From assembly GCF_018100805.1 (NCBI RefSeq), contig NZ_JAGJEA010000004.1, forward strand, positions 310,001 through 374,000: a stretch of DNA of 64,000 nt, read 5' to 3'. Below are positions 7,807 to 16,923 of the stretch, piece by piece; the stretch's first letter is position 1; the number at the start of each line of letters is the position of its first letter. The stretch is from Aquimarina sp. MMG016 (GTDB lineage: Bacteria; Bacteroidota; Bacteroidia; Flavobacteriales; Flavobacteriaceae). A model generated the notes under the pieces. That model was not told where the DNA came from, did no database searches, and worked only from the letters and a program-made list of their open reading frames with translations. The translations under genes were made by a program, and so were the position numbers.

Positions 7807-9312
7807 TTATCGTATCAAAGAAAAATTACCTGCAAAAACCCTTCGCCTCATATTGGGATCAGTAGGTTCATTAAACTCTACTCTAAACCAATAAGCTGAT
7901 GAAGGCATATTTCTACCATTATACGTACCATCCCATCCAGGACCATTAGGAGTTAGCTGTTTCAGCAATTTACCATATCGATCAAATATATATATCAAAG
8001 CCGGCTGAGTCAGCACCTCAGGGTTGATTAAATTCCAGGTATCATTGGTACCATCACCATTTGGGCTAAAAAACTGTGGATACCCCAAAATCATGATAAT
8101 CTCCGATGTAACCTCACTGGCCGGGCAATTGGCATACCTAGCAACTACCTGATAATCTCCTGCAGGAACACCTGTAAATACCGGTGAAGACTGAAAAGGG
8201 ATAAATTCTACAAAGGTACCGCTCCCAGAAGGGGATTCTATATCTAATCTATACTCGAAAGCAGTAAGATCACTTGCTTGTATTTCTGCAGAAGTCACTA
8301 ATTCGGTTGTAATTGTATAACTCCCAGAAAATGACTCTTCTGCAACACTTGGTAATACCTGCTCAATAGCATTAGAGACATCTACAACAACCAATTCATC
8401 CGGAGAACCCTCGACTTCAATTCCTAAAATATCTCGTCCTATTAAACGATAAACTCCAGGAGAGTTTATTTCCAAAAAAGGGAATGTCCCTTCTGGAGCT
8501 GGAACATCCACAAGATCAGCATCAGTTCCAATAACACCTCTTCTTTGCCACTGAAAAGTTACTGCACCAGGATACCTTCCTTCTATAGTTATCGGAAAAC
8601 CATCTGGACCACATACCGCTATATCAGGGCCAACACCAGGATCCAGAATACTACAATCTGTTGTTCCTGCTCCATCTGCACCAACATTTGTTTGTTCCAT
8701 ATTTATGACACCAGATTGATCTGAGAAGTTTGTAATTAATATAAGATAGTACTCACCATTTTGTCCATTAGGTATCGTAAATGTTTCTGTAGACTCTCTG
8801 GCAAAACTACAATCCATTATATCGGTATTGTCTTGATCTTCTATATAATAATCCGGAAAGTCTATATTGTTTTCACATTCTTCGGGACGTAAATTTTCCA
8901 TATCCCCATCATTATCACATCCCCGTGGCAGATCCTCTTCGCAATTCACAAAAGAAGTTGGAAAAGGCCCCCAGGCTATGAAATCAACGTCCAACGGGGT
9001 TTCATTACGATCAAATCGATTATCCCCATCTGCATCTACCCATTGAGAGATCTCAAACACCAACTCCCCAGGTTCATCTATAAGAATATATAACCACGAA
9101 TTATTACGTGTACTATCCAGACATCCTAATCCCTGAAAGTCAATATCTTGACCTATGATATTCATAAATGGTGGAAGTTCGACCTCAGAACTAGAACAAT
9201 AAGGTTCTGCAGATCTACAGGCGACATCAAAATCCAATTGAGCGTACGACCCAATGGTACTAAAAAGGAAACAAATTAGTAGTAATCTGATTTGAGGCAA
9301 TGGTTTTATCAT
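7807..9312 (-). CDS. secreted protein with type IX secretion (gliding-type, type B) C-terminal domain
   Basis: The 501-residue protein has an N-terminal signal peptide and, over the last ~85 residues, the gliding-motility-associated sorting domain: FFSPNGDGTNDTWNL, then IYIFDRYGKLLKQL, GWDGTYNGRNMPSSAYWFRVEF. This type B signal targets proteins to the surface through the type IX secretion system. The middle has beta-rich regions; the N-terminal half (PFMNIIGQDIDFQGLGC... WLYILIDEPGELVFEI) resembles the adhesive-type N-terminal domain common in large flavobacterial surface proteins, and residues ~235-310 look Ig-like. The precise role, probably adhesion, is not determined by sequence. Confidence 0.9.
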   Translation of the reverse strand: MIKPLPQIRLLLICFLFSTIGSYAQLDFDVACRSAEPYCSSSEVELPPFMNIIGQDIDFQGLGCLDSTRNNSWLYILIDEPGELVFEISQWVDADGDNRFDRNETPLDVDFIAWGPFPTSFVNCEEDLPRGCDNDGDMENLRPEECENNIDFPDYYIEDQDNTDIMDCSFARESTETFTIPNGQNGEYYLILITNFSDQSGVINMEQTNVGADGAGTTDCSILDPGVGPDIAVCGPDGFPITIEGRYPGAVTFQWQRRGVIGTDADLVDVPAPEGTFPFLEINSPGVYRLIGRDILGIEVEGSPDELVVVDVSNAIEQVLPSVAEESFSGSYTITTELVTSAEIQASDLTAFEYRLDIESPSGSGTFVEFIPFQSSPVFTGVPAGDYQVVARYANCPASEVTSEIIMILGYPQFFSPNGDGTNDTWNLINPEVLTQPALIYIFDRYGKLLKQLTPNGPGWDGTYNGRNMPSSAYWFRVEFNEPTDPNMRRRVFAGNFSLIR

Positions 9313-9461
9313 GCTGATATAACGTTAAAAATTTAATTTTTAGTGCTTCAGCTAGCTTAATTAGGTGGTTAAATATACACAACTTATCTAACAATTGCGA
9401 AAACTTTTACAGTATCTGCAATTAGTTAACATAGCTTTTACCAAGTAAAACGACAAAATCG

Positions 9462-9469
9462 TATCTTTG
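9462..9469 (+). promoter_or_regulatory. -7 element of the folE promoter
   Basis: TATCTTTG fits TAnnTTTG and is followed by the GCACCC often seen at flavobacterial start sites. No clear TTG lies 17-23 bases upstream. It implies a leader of roughly 110 bases before the GTG start at 9585. Confidence 0.6.
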
Positions 9470-9584
9470 CACCCAATTATTGGTAGTGGTGTAAGCTGCT
9501 ATTGAATGGAAAATAAAAAAGAATTGATTAAAATATGAGCTCCATATACTGAAGCTATTATTTTAACCTGTTAAATCAAATTGT

Positions 9585-10262
9585 GTGAAGATAGATAAAG
9601 CCCTCGAAGCTATAGAAGCGTTAGGTGATAATCATGTAGCTACTAGCGCCACCACTCCTCTTAGAGAAGATGCATTTAAACTTAGTGACAAAGAAAAAAT
9701 TGCATTAATCAAGGAAGATGTAAAACACATTATGGAAACTCTAGGACTAGATCTTACTGATGATAGTCTTAAAGGTACTCCACTACGTGTTGCTAAAATG
9801 TTTGTAAACGAAATTTTTTCTGGATTACACCCCCAAAGAAGACCAGACGCTTCTACTTTTGATAATAATTATAAGTATGGAGAAATGCTGGTAGAAAAAA
9901 ATATCACAGTATACTCTACTTGTGAACATCACTTACTACCCATTGTTGGCAGAGCTCATGTAGCTTATATATCTAACGGAACTGTTGTAGGTTTATCAAA
10001 AATGAATCGTATTGTGGATTATTATGCAAAACGTCCTCAGGTACAGGAACGTTTAACAATGCAAGTTGTGGAACATCTTCAGGTAGTTTTAGGTACCAAA
10101 GATGTGGCTTGCGTAATTGATGCCAAGCACCTTTGTGTAAACTCCAGAGGAATTAGAGATATAGAAAGCAGCACTGTAACTAGCGAGTTTGGCGGTAAGT
10201 TCAAAGATGATTCGGTAAGGCGAGAATTTTTGGATTATATCAAATTAGATACTACCTTTTAA
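9585..10262 (+). CDS. folE: GTP cyclohydrolase I
   Basis: The enzyme converts GTP to 7,8-dihydroneopterin triphosphate, the first step of tetrahydrofolate and pterin synthesis. The 225-residue protein has the zinc ligands Cys113 and His116 in STCEHHLLP and Cys184 in KHLCVNSRGI, plus the RPQVQERLTMQ and GVxSxV-type regions of the family. A GTG start at 9585 is used because there is no in-frame ATG upstream and the N-terminus then matches other flavobacterial FolE proteins. It heads a run of same-strand genes folE-cysS-yidD-lgt. Confidence 0.97.
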   Translation: MKIDKALEAIEALGDNHVATSATTPLREDAFKLSDKEKIALIKEDVKHIMETLGLDLTDDSLKGTPLRVAKMFVNEIFSGLHPQRRPDASTFDNNYKYGEMLVEKNITVYSTCEHHLLPIVGRAHVAYISNGTVVGLSKMNRIVDYYAKRPQVQERLTMQVVEHLQVVLGTKDVACVIDAKHLCVNSRGIRDIESSTVTSEFGGKFKDDSVRREFLDYIKLDTTF

Positions 10263-10297
10263 TCCAATTACTAACTAAATATTAAGATTGATCCATT

Positions 10298-11794
10298 ATG
10301 GCAGCCACACCATTGTACAAAACTCACGAATTAACCATTTATAATTCTATTTCAGGGCAAAAGGAAATATTCAAACCTATTACTGAAGGTAATATAGGGA
10401 TGTATGTTTGTGGACCTACTGTTTATAGTAATGTACATTTAGGTAACTGCCGAACGTTTATATCTTTTGATTTAGTCTATAGATATCTAAAACACCTAGG
10501 GTATAAAGTTCGTTATGTTCGCAACATTACAGATGCAGGACATTTAGAAAACGATGCGGAAGAAGGAGAAGATAAGGTTTCTAAAAAAGCACGTTTAGAG
10601 CAATTAGAACCTATGGAGATTGTACAGCGATATACGTTGGACTTTCATAATATCCTGGCCAAGTTTAATAATATTCCTCCGAGTATTGAACCAACAGCGA
10701 CTGGTCATATTGTAGAACAAATAGAAATCATCAAAACGATTATCGATAACGGTTTTGCTTATGAAGCCAATGGATCGGTATATTTTGACGTGAAAAAGTT
10801 CAATGAAACCAATCACTACGGAAAGTTAAGTGGTCGTAATATAGAAGATCTCATTGCTAATACTCGCGAACTAACTGCTCAAAGCGATAAGAAAAATCCT
10901 CAGGATTTTGCACTTTGGAAAAAAGCAGAACCTCAGCACATTATGCGTTGGCCTTCTCCCTGGAGTGATGGTTTCCCGGGATGGCACCTGGAATGTACTG
11001 TGATGAGTACCAAATATCTTGGTGAGCAATTTGATATTCACGGTGGTGGTATGGATCTAAAATTTCCACATCACGAATGTGAAATTGCTCAAGGGGAAGC
11101 AGCTTGTGGAAAAACTCCTGTAAATTATTGGATGCACGCTAATATGCTAACCCTTAACGGGAAGAAAATGTCTAAATCCACCGGAAACATAATTTCTCCG
11201 GCGGAGATATTTAGCGGTGATACGGATAAATTAAATAAAGCCTTTGCCCCTTCTGTAGCTAGATTCTTTATGCTTCAGGCACATTACAGAAGTATTCTGG
11301 ACTTCTCTAATGATGCTCTGGAAGCTTCTGAAAAAGGATTTTATAAATTAATGGATGCTACTCAAGCTATCTCAGGTCTAAAAACCGGAAAAACAACTGG
11401 AGGTTTTGATGTTCAAGCATGGAAACAAGAATGCTACAGCGCTATGAATGATGACTTTAACAGTCCTATTTTGATTGCTAAATTGTTTGACGCTGTTAAA
11501 TTCATCAATACCGTGAAAGAAGAAAAAGCGACTGTATCAGCAAGTGACCTTAATGTATTAAATGAAACAATGAATGCTTTTGTTTTTGACGTTTTGGGCT
11601 TAGTTAATATTAACGAAGCTTCTTCTGATATTAGCGATAAACTTTCTGGAACAGTAGAATTATTGATTAAGCTTCGAGCTGAGGCTAGAGCAAATAAAGA
11701 TTTTGCAACTAGTGATAAGATCAGAGATGAATTACTCGAAATGGGAATTCAACTTAAGGATGGACGAGAAGGCACTAGTTTTTCTTTGAACTAA
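10298..11794 (+). CDS. cysS: cysteinyl-tRNA synthetase
   Basis: The class I enzyme charges tRNA-Cys. In 498 residues it shows the zinc ligand Cys38 in YVCGPTVY, the HIGH-type signature VHLGN (46-50), further zinc ligands Cys233 and His258/259 in [10 protein letters not shown], and KMSKSTGN with the KMSKS lysines at 290-294. The C-terminal helical anticodon domain ends with the usual [20 protein letters not shown]. It begins 35 bases after folE and is followed at 6 bases by yidD. Confidence 0.98.
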   Translation: MAATPLYKTHELTIYNSISGQKEIFKPITEGNIGMYVCGPTVYSNVHLGNCRTFISFDLVYRYLKHLGYKVRYVRNITDAGHLENDAEEGEDKVSKKARLEQLEPMEIVQRYTLDFHNILAKFNNIPPSIEPTATGHIVEQIEIIKTIIDNGFAYEANGSVYFDVKKFNETNHYGKLSGRNIEDLIANTRELTAQSDKKNPQDFALWKKAEPQHIMRWPSPWSDGFPGWHLECTVMSTKYLGEQFDIHGGGMDLKFPHHECEIAQGEAACGKTPVNYWMHANMLTLNGKKMSKSTGNIISPAEIFSGDTDKLNKAFAPSVARFFMLQAHYRSILDFSNDALEASEKGFYKLMDATQAISGLKTGKTTGGFDVQAWKQECYSAMNDDFNSPILIAKLFDAVKFINTVKEEKATVSASDLNVLNETMNAFVFDVLGLVNINEASSDISDKLSGTVELLIKLRAEARANKDFATSDKIRDELLEMGIQLKDGREGTSFSLN

Positions 11795-11800
11795 AATATT

Positions 11801-12067
11801 TTGGCTTCTAAATTAACTTTAAAAAGAATTTTGGTTTTACCTTTTATAGGGTTAGTAAGAGTATATCAAAACCTTATTTCACCATTAACTCCAGCCACTT
11901 GTCGTTATCAACCTACCTGTTCTCACTATACTGTAGAAGCATTGCAAAAACATGGCCTATTTAGAGGTGGGCGATTAGCTATCAAAAGAATCTTTAGCTG
12001 CCATCCGTGGGGAGGCAGCGGCTATGACCCTGTGCCTGAAAATGATGAAGAAAAGAGTGTTAACTAA
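11801..12067 (+). CDS. yidD: membrane protein insertion efficiency factor YidD
   Basis: The 88-residue protein has the family pattern [33 protein letters not shown] and ends [13 protein letters not shown], with the conserved Cys residues. YidD aids insertion of inner-membrane proteins with YidC. TTG at 11801 is the likely start: it is 6 bases after the cysS stop and no in-frame ATG lies before the conserved part. Confidence 0.95.
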   Translation: MASKLTLKRILVLPFIGLVRVYQNLISPLTPATCRYQPTCSHYTVEALQKHGLFRGGRLAIKRIFSCHPWGGSGYDPVPENDEEKSVN

Positions 12068-12161
12068 TTCAGCATGGCTGTTTACTCATTATTATTGTTT
12101 TCATAATCCTTACTTCATTTAAATACCTATATTTACTTTCGCAAAAAAATAATCTATTTAC

Positions 12162-13103
12162 ATGTTACTTCCACTAAAAATTGTTTGGAATCCTATAGAA
12201 GGAATTGATCTTGGTTTTTTCATGATTCGTTTTTATAGCTTAATGTTTGTCGTAGCATTTTCTTTAGGATGGTATTTGATGAAAAAAATCTATATCCGTG
12301 AGAACATCTCGATGGAAAAACTAGATTCCGTCTTTATATATGCCGTTATAGGGACATTATTAGGTGCTCGATTAGGACACGTATTCTTTTATGACTGGGA
12401 CTCTTATAAAAATAATCTTTGGGAAATTATATTACCCTTTAGGTTTAGTCCAGAATTTGAGTTTACTGGTTTTCAAGGATTGGCAAGTCATGGTGCAGCG
12501 ATAGCATTCATTATTGCTATGTACTATTACTCTAAAAAGGTGCTACATAAACACCCACTTTGGATTATGGATAGAGTAACTATCCCCGCTGCATTTGGTG
12601 GAATTTTTGTTAGATTAGGTAATTTCTTTAACTCTGAAATTATTGGACAACCTACAGATTCTTCTTTTGGGGTAAAATTCGTTAGACAGTTTTATTCAAA
12701 ATCTGAAGCTATTCAAAGAACAGGAGTCAAAAAAGTTAATGATGCCTACAATGCTATTGTAGAAGACCCTCAATTTGCAAATTTGTTAGAAGCAGTCCCT
12801 TATAGTCATCCAGCCCAATTGTATGAAGCATTTGGCTATATATTTGTATCCGTTATATTATGGTTGATTTATTGGAAAACAGATAAACGCCAGAATAGAG
12901 GATTTTTATTTGGGATGTACATGATGCTGATATTTATAGTTCGGTTTTTTGTAGAAAACGTCAAAAAGAGTCAAGGAGGTTTTGAAGATAGGTTTGGTGA
13001 TGTTTTGTCTACAGGTCAATGGTTAAGCATACCATTTGTATTGGTCGGACTTTATTTTGTGATTCAATCGTTAAGAAAGAAACCAGAAGAAGAAAGTAAA
13101 TAA
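12162..13103 (+). CDS. lgt: prolipoprotein diacylglyceryl transferase
   Basis: This polytopic inner-membrane enzyme transfers diacylglycerol from phosphatidylglycerol to the lipobox cysteine of prolipoproteins, including the several lipoproteins in this window. The 313-residue sequence has about seven membrane segments, the LGARLGHVFFYDW segment, the SHGAAIA motif with its His, and the Lgt signature GGIFVRLGNFFNSEIIGQPT. A loop insertion (about residues 180-215) makes it somewhat longer than proteobacterial Lgt, as is usual in this phylum. It follows yidD and ends before a strong terminator. Confidence 0.97.
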   Translation: MLLPLKIVWNPIEGIDLGFFMIRFYSLMFVVAFSLGWYLMKKIYIRENISMEKLDSVFIYAVIGTLLGARLGHVFFYDWDSYKNNLWEIILPFRFSPEFEFTGFQGLASHGAAIAFIIAMYYYSKKVLHKHPLWIMDRVTIPAAFGGIFVRLGNFFNSEIIGQPTDSSFGVKFVRQFYSKSEAIQRTGVKKVNDAYNAIVEDPQFANLLEAVPYSHPAQLYEAFGYIFVSVILWLIYWKTDKRQNRGFLFGMYMMLIFIVRFFVENVKKSQGGFEDRFGDVLSTGQWLSIPFVLVGLYFVIQSLRKKPEEESK

Positions 13104-13129
13104 ACTCTTTTTTTAGTATAAAAATATAA

Positions 13130-13158
13130 AAGCCGATTCTAAAAAGAATCGGCTTTTT
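13130..13158. terminator. terminator between lgt and prfA
   Basis: AAAGCCGATTC pairs with GAATCGGCTTT around a 6-base loop, with A and T flanks that allow it to work for both convergent genes. Confidence 0.9.
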
Positions 13159-13178
13159 ACTTACTATATTATTATTCT

Positions 13179-14255
13179 TTAGAATACTTCATTAGATTCT
13201 TTCAGTTTCTCAGTATTTTCAACTAATTGAAGTTCATCTATAATTTTTTGGATATCTCCATCAATAATATTTCCTAGATCATAAAGGGTTAATCCAATTC
13301 TATGATCAGTTACACGACCTTGAGGGTAATTATATGTCCTAATCTTAGCAGATCTGTCTCCTGATGAAACCATACTTTTACGTTTCTCAGAATCAGCTGC
13401 TTGTTTTTTGGCTAGCTCTAGATCATACAATCTAGATCTTAATACTTTTAAAGCCTTTTCCAGGTTTTTATGTGATGATTTTTGATCCTGACAACTTACA
13501 ATCATTCCTGTAGGCTCGTGATGTAATTTAATTGCAGAATATGTGGTATTTACTGACTGTCCACCAGGCCCAGTAGAAGTAGTTCTTTCGATTCTTACTT
13601 CTGTCATATCAAGTTCTACATCAAATTCTTCAGCTTCAGGCAGCACCATAACTGTTGCAGCACTTGTATGCACACGACCCTGAGTTTCTGTCTGTGGCAC
13701 ACGTTGTACTCGATGCACACCAGCTTCAAACTTCATCGTTCCATAGGCATCTTCTCCATTCACTTCAAAAATGATCTCCTTATATCCACCACTCGTTCCT
13801 TCATTAAGATCAACTACACTCGTACTCCAACCTTTGCCTTCGCAATATTTGGTATACATACGAAATAGATCTCCTGCAAAAATACTAGCTTCATCACCTC
13901 CTGCTCCTGCACGTATTTCTACCACACAGTTTTTAGCGTCTTCAGGATCTTTTGGCACCAACATAAAACGGATTTTCTCTTCTAATCCCGGTAGCTCCTC
14001 TTTAGCTTCTTCCAACTGCATTTTAGCCATCTCTACCATTTCGGCATCACTACCATCAGCAATGATCTCTTCGGCTTCTTTTTGATTATCAGTAAGTTCA
14101 ATATAACGATCCCTTTCATCCATCAAAGCCCTAAGATCTTTATATTCTTTATTGAGCTTTATGTATCTTTTTTGATCTGCAATAATATCTGGTTGAATGA
14201 TCAAATCACTAACCTCATCAAATCGTTGCTTTACAATATTTAGTTTATCAATCAT
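13179..14255 (-). CDS. prfA: peptide chain release factor 1
   Basis: RF1 ends translation at UAA and UAG. The 358-residue protein carries the GGQ peptidyl-hydrolysis motif at 231-233 ([13 protein letters not shown]) and a PxT-type stop codon reader, [13 protein letters not shown], where PQT replaces the usual PAT. The charged helical N-terminal domain and [18 protein letters not shown] segment are standard. It is monocistronic and convergent with lgt. Because several genes in the right half of the window have in-frame or frameshift-generated stops, the presence of a normal RF1 argues against TAG reassignment. Confidence 0.97.
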   Translation of the reverse strand: MIDKLNIVKQRFDEVSDLIIQPDIIADQKRYIKLNKEYKDLRALMDERDRYIELTDNQKEAEEIIADGSDAEMVEMAKMQLEEAKEELPGLEEKIRFMLVPKDPEDAKNCVVEIRAGAGGDEASIFAGDLFRMYTKYCEGKGWSTSVVDLNEGTSGGYKEIIFEVNGEDAYGTMKFEAGVHRVQRVPQTETQGRVHTSAATVMVLPEAEEFDVELDMTEVRIERTTSTGPGGQSVNTTYSAIKLHHEPTGMIVSCQDQKSSHKNLEKALKVLRSRLYDLELAKKQAADSEKRKSMVSSGDRSAKIRTYNYPQGRVTDHRIGLTLYDLGNIIDGDIQKIIDELQLVENTEKLKESNEVF

Positions 14256-14374
14256 AGTCTAACTATCCTATTCATAGAATTTACAAAAGTAAGCTTTTTT
14301 GTACAAAAGCCCATATGCTATCCCTACACTAAATCGGGTTTTCTGATTTAAAATATGTATTTTTGAAACCAGTT

Positions 14375-14761
14375 ATGAAAATCAATACTGTAACATATCG
14401 TGATCTTCCGTTCATCAAATGGTTTTTTGTATTTACGGTATTATTTAGTTTTGGAGGATACTCTAATTACACCAAGCCCCAAACTAAACCCATTACTACA
14501 GAACTTGTTGTATCTGCAGAAGAGGTAACTCGAAAAACTGTTTCTCTTCAAAAAGTATTACAAAAGTATACTAGACAGGATTTTTATTATAAAGATAATT
14601 CTGACCTGTTATCATTATCATCACTACACAATGACTTAACAACCAATAGGCTAAAAATATACACTTCTTTTATCTCTTTAGCTCAAAAGCTACAACAATT
14701 GGCTACGCTACAAACTTCTTTATCTTCTGAAGAAGATTTTTTTCATTTTAACTTAGGATAA
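14375..14761 (+). CDS. hypothetical protein with one N-terminal membrane segment
   Basis: I do not recognise this 128-residue protein. It has a hydrophobic N-terminal segment (IKWFFVFTVLFSFGGYS, about residues 14-30) that may be an uncleaved anchor or signal, followed by a Thr/Ser/Leu-rich, probably helical domain (VSAEEVTRKTVSLQKVLQKYT). The ATG at 14375 is preferred to an in-frame TTG 12 bases earlier. It is divergent from prfA and followed by another small membrane protein gene. Confidence 0.6.
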   Translation: MKINTVTYRDLPFIKWFFVFTVLFSFGGYSNYTKPQTKPITTELVVSAEEVTRKTVSLQKVLQKYTRQDFYYKDNSDLLSLSSLHNDLTTNRLKIYTSFISLAQKLQQLATLQTSLSSEEDFFHFNLG

Positions 14762-14857
14762 ATTTTATCCTTTTGCCTTTAAGGGCAGTCTTCAAAAAAT
14801 ATTAAAAACTACTAACATCTTTATGTAAAGATGCTAGAGACAATTACCATTTATAAA

Positions 14858-15055
14858 ATGAAAAAAATCAAAAAAGCATTGAGGCGATTTGCCTTAATAT
14901 CTCTTATAGTTATAGCTGCACTAATACCCGTCCCAATATTCTTTAACAAAAAAGAAGGTAAATTTAATGACGATAATGATATTGAACTCGTACAGCAAAA
15001 AGAAGATGACACGGATGCAGAAACCCTGGAAATGGATCAGGAATTGAAATCATAA
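14858..15055 (+). CDS. small single-pass membrane protein
   Basis: The 65-residue product starting at the second ATG has a basic N-terminus (MKKIKKALRRF), one membrane helix (ALISLIVIAALIPVPIFF) and a strongly acidic C-terminal tail (DDNDIELVQQKEDDTDAET). The ATG at 14831 would add nine residues of unconvincing sequence. The family is not recognised. It probably is cotranscribed with its neighbours 14375 and 15100. Confidence 0.6.
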   Translation: MKKIKKALRRFALISLIVIAALIPVPIFFNKKEGKFNDDNDIELVQQKEDDTDAETLEMDQELKS

Positions 15056-15099
15056 ATTCCAAGTTCATTATTCATAATAATTGCCGAATTTTATGAAAT

Positions 15100-15597
15100 A
15101 TGAGTGATATAAAGAAAATTGGACTAGGCGGTGGATGTCATTGGTGTACAGAAGCCGTTTTCCAATCCTTAAAAGGTATAGCAAATGTTGAGCAAGGGCA
15201 CATAAGTTCTGATGAAAGTATGCATTTCTCTGAAGCTGTTATTGTATCATACGATCCTAAAATCATACCTTTAAAGCACTTGATAGAAATTCACTTACAC
15301 ACTCATAAAAGTACCGTGAATCATAGTTTTAGAAATAAATATAGAAGTGCTATATATTATTTTGAAGAAATCAGTAAAAATCAAGCTTTAAGTTTTATTG
15401 AGGAATTGCAAAGAGAGTTCGATGATTCAATTATAACAAAGGTTTTACCTTTTCAAGAATTTCAACCCTCTAGAGAAGAGCTTTTAAATTATTATCAAAA
15501 AAATCCTGAAAAACCTTTTTGCAAAAAATATATTCATCCCAAACTAGAATTACTAAAAAGCAAATATTCTAAAATGATGAAATATAATTCTAATTAG
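15100..15597 (+). CDS. msrA: peptide-methionine (S)-S-oxide reductase-like protein with CxxC active site
   Basis: The 165-residue protein fits the MsrA family, which reduces methionine-S-sulfoxide in proteins. The active-site region GLGGGCHWCTEAVF (Cys13, Cys16) corresponds to the canonical GGCFWG, with the Trp-Gly replaced so that a second Cys sits three residues after the nucleophile. Further family features are HTHKSTVNHSFRNKYRSAIYYF and a Cys near the C-terminus (KPFCKKYIHP). Cys16 may act as resolving cysteine, which would be a thioredoxin-like CxxC arrangement; this is inference. The gene is slightly shorter than typical MsrA. Confidence 0.8.
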   Translation: MSDIKKIGLGGGCHWCTEAVFQSLKGIANVEQGHISSDESMHFSEAVIVSYDPKIIPLKHLIEIHLHTHKSTVNHSFRNKYRSAIYYFEEISKNQALSFIEELQREFDDSIITKVLPFQEFQPSREELLNYYQKNPEKPFCKKYIHPKLELLKSKYSKMMKYNSN

Positions 15598-15674
15598 TAC
15601 AATAAAGAAACTACCTTTCGACTCTTCTTGAGGTGACAGATCTTCAACAATTCATCAAAAAAATAATGAAATTG

Positions 15675-16856
15675 CTAGTTATAAGTATACGTTCCAAACT
15701 CACTTTGTATCGTAAGTTTCTTTTCAGGAGATGTTTCTACTCGACCAACGATCTGAGCATCTACATTAAAGCTTTTAGAAATCTCCATAATTTCTTCTGC
15801 AATTTCAGGAGACACATACAATTCCATACGATGCCCCATATTAAATACCTGATACATTTCTTTCCAATCGGTACCTGAATTCTCCTGGATTAATTTAAAC
15901 AAAGGAGGGACATCAAATAAATTATCCTTTATGACATGTAACTCATCTATAAAATGTAAAATCTTAGTCTGTGCGCCACCACTGCAATGCACCATCCCGT
16001 GTATAGTTTCACTATTATACTTAGAAAGGATTTTTTTTATAATCGGAGCATATGTTCTAGTTGGTGACAACACTAATTTACCTGCATCAATAGGTGAATT
16101 CTCTACATCATCAGTTAGTTGCGTTTTACCTGAATATACTAGATCGGAAGGCACGGACGGATCAAAACTCTCTGGATATTTCTCAGCAAGAACTTTACTA
16201 AACACATCATGACGAGCAGAAGTCAATCCATTACTCCCCATTCCACCATTATACTCTTTTTCATACGTAGCCTGTCCAAAAGAAGCTAAACCTACAATTA
16301 CATCTCCTGCTTTAATGTTAGCATTATCTATTACATCACCTCTCTTCATACGAGCCGTAACTGTCGAATCTACAATCATCGTTCTCACCAGGTCTCCCAC
16401 ATCAGCAGTTTCTCCACCTGTAGAATGAATGCTTACTCCAAAGCTTTTTAACTCTTCAAGCAACTCCTCAGTTCCATTAATGATTGCAGAAATAACTTCT
16501 CCCGGGATTAGGTTTTTATTTCTTCCTATAGTAGAAGACAACATAATATTATCCGTAGCACCAACACACAATAAATCATCGATATTCATAATCAATGCAT
16601 CTTGAGCTATTCCTTTCCAAACAGAAAGATCACCAGTTTCTTTCCAATACATATATGCCAAAGAAGATTTGGTACCTGCTCCATCAGCATGCATAATTAA
16701 GCAATAATCTTCGTCTCCTGTTAAGTAATCAGGAACGATCTTACAAAACGCTTTAGGAAAAAGACCTTTATCGATGTTTTTTATTGCACTATGCACATCT
16801 TCTTTTGATGCAGAAACTCCACGTTGTGCGTAGCGTTTGCTAACTTCTTCGCTCAT
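15675..16856 (-). CDS. purM: AIR synthase family protein, phosphoribosylformylglycinamidine cyclo-ligase-like
   Basis: The 393-residue protein has the PurM fold signatures: an ATP/substrate segment MHADGAGTKSSLAYMYWKETGD, DALIMNIDDLLCVGATDNIMLSSTIGRN, and STGGETADVGDLVRT. It probably makes aminoimidazole ribotide in purine synthesis; Bacteroidetes carry a long PurM form like this, but assignment by residues alone is not absolute. The ATG at 16856 is chosen because the 11 residues encoded upstream are not family-like and overlap the leader. Its own heptamer-repeat leader separates it from the preceding curli-linked lipoprotein gene on the same strand. Confidence 0.85.
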   Translation of the reverse strand: MSEEVSKRYAQRGVSASKEDVHSAIKNIDKGLFPKAFCKIVPDYLTGDEDYCLIMHADGAGTKSSLAYMYWKETGDLSVWKGIAQDALIMNIDDLLCVGATDNIMLSSTIGRNKNLIPGEVISAIINGTEELLEELKSFGVSIHSTGGETADVGDLVRTMIVDSTVTARMKRGDVIDNANIKAGDVIVGLASFGQATYEKEYNGGMGSNGLTSARHDVFSKVLAEKYPESFDPSVPSDLVYSGKTQLTDDVENSPIDAGKLVLSPTRTYAPIIKKILSKYNSETIHGMVHCSGGAQTKILHFIDELHVIKDNLFDVPPLFKLIQENSGTDWKEMYQVFNMGHRMELYVSPEIAEEIMEISKSFNVDAQIVGRVETSPEKKLTIQSEFGTYTYN

Positions 16857-16890
16857 TGTATAAAAAATTAAAGCGCAAAGATAGTTCAAT

Positions 16891-16918
16891 TTCAGAATTT
16901 AGAATTCAGAATTCAGAA
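16891..16918. repeat. four-copy heptamer repeat TTYAGAA
   Basis: Four adjacent heptamers TTCAGAA, TTTAGAA, TTCAGAA, TTCAGAA lie in the 67-base spacer between the propeller lipoprotein stop and purM start. It may be a slippage-prone spacer; no function is evident. Confidence 0.8.
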
Positions 16919-16923
16919 TTATC

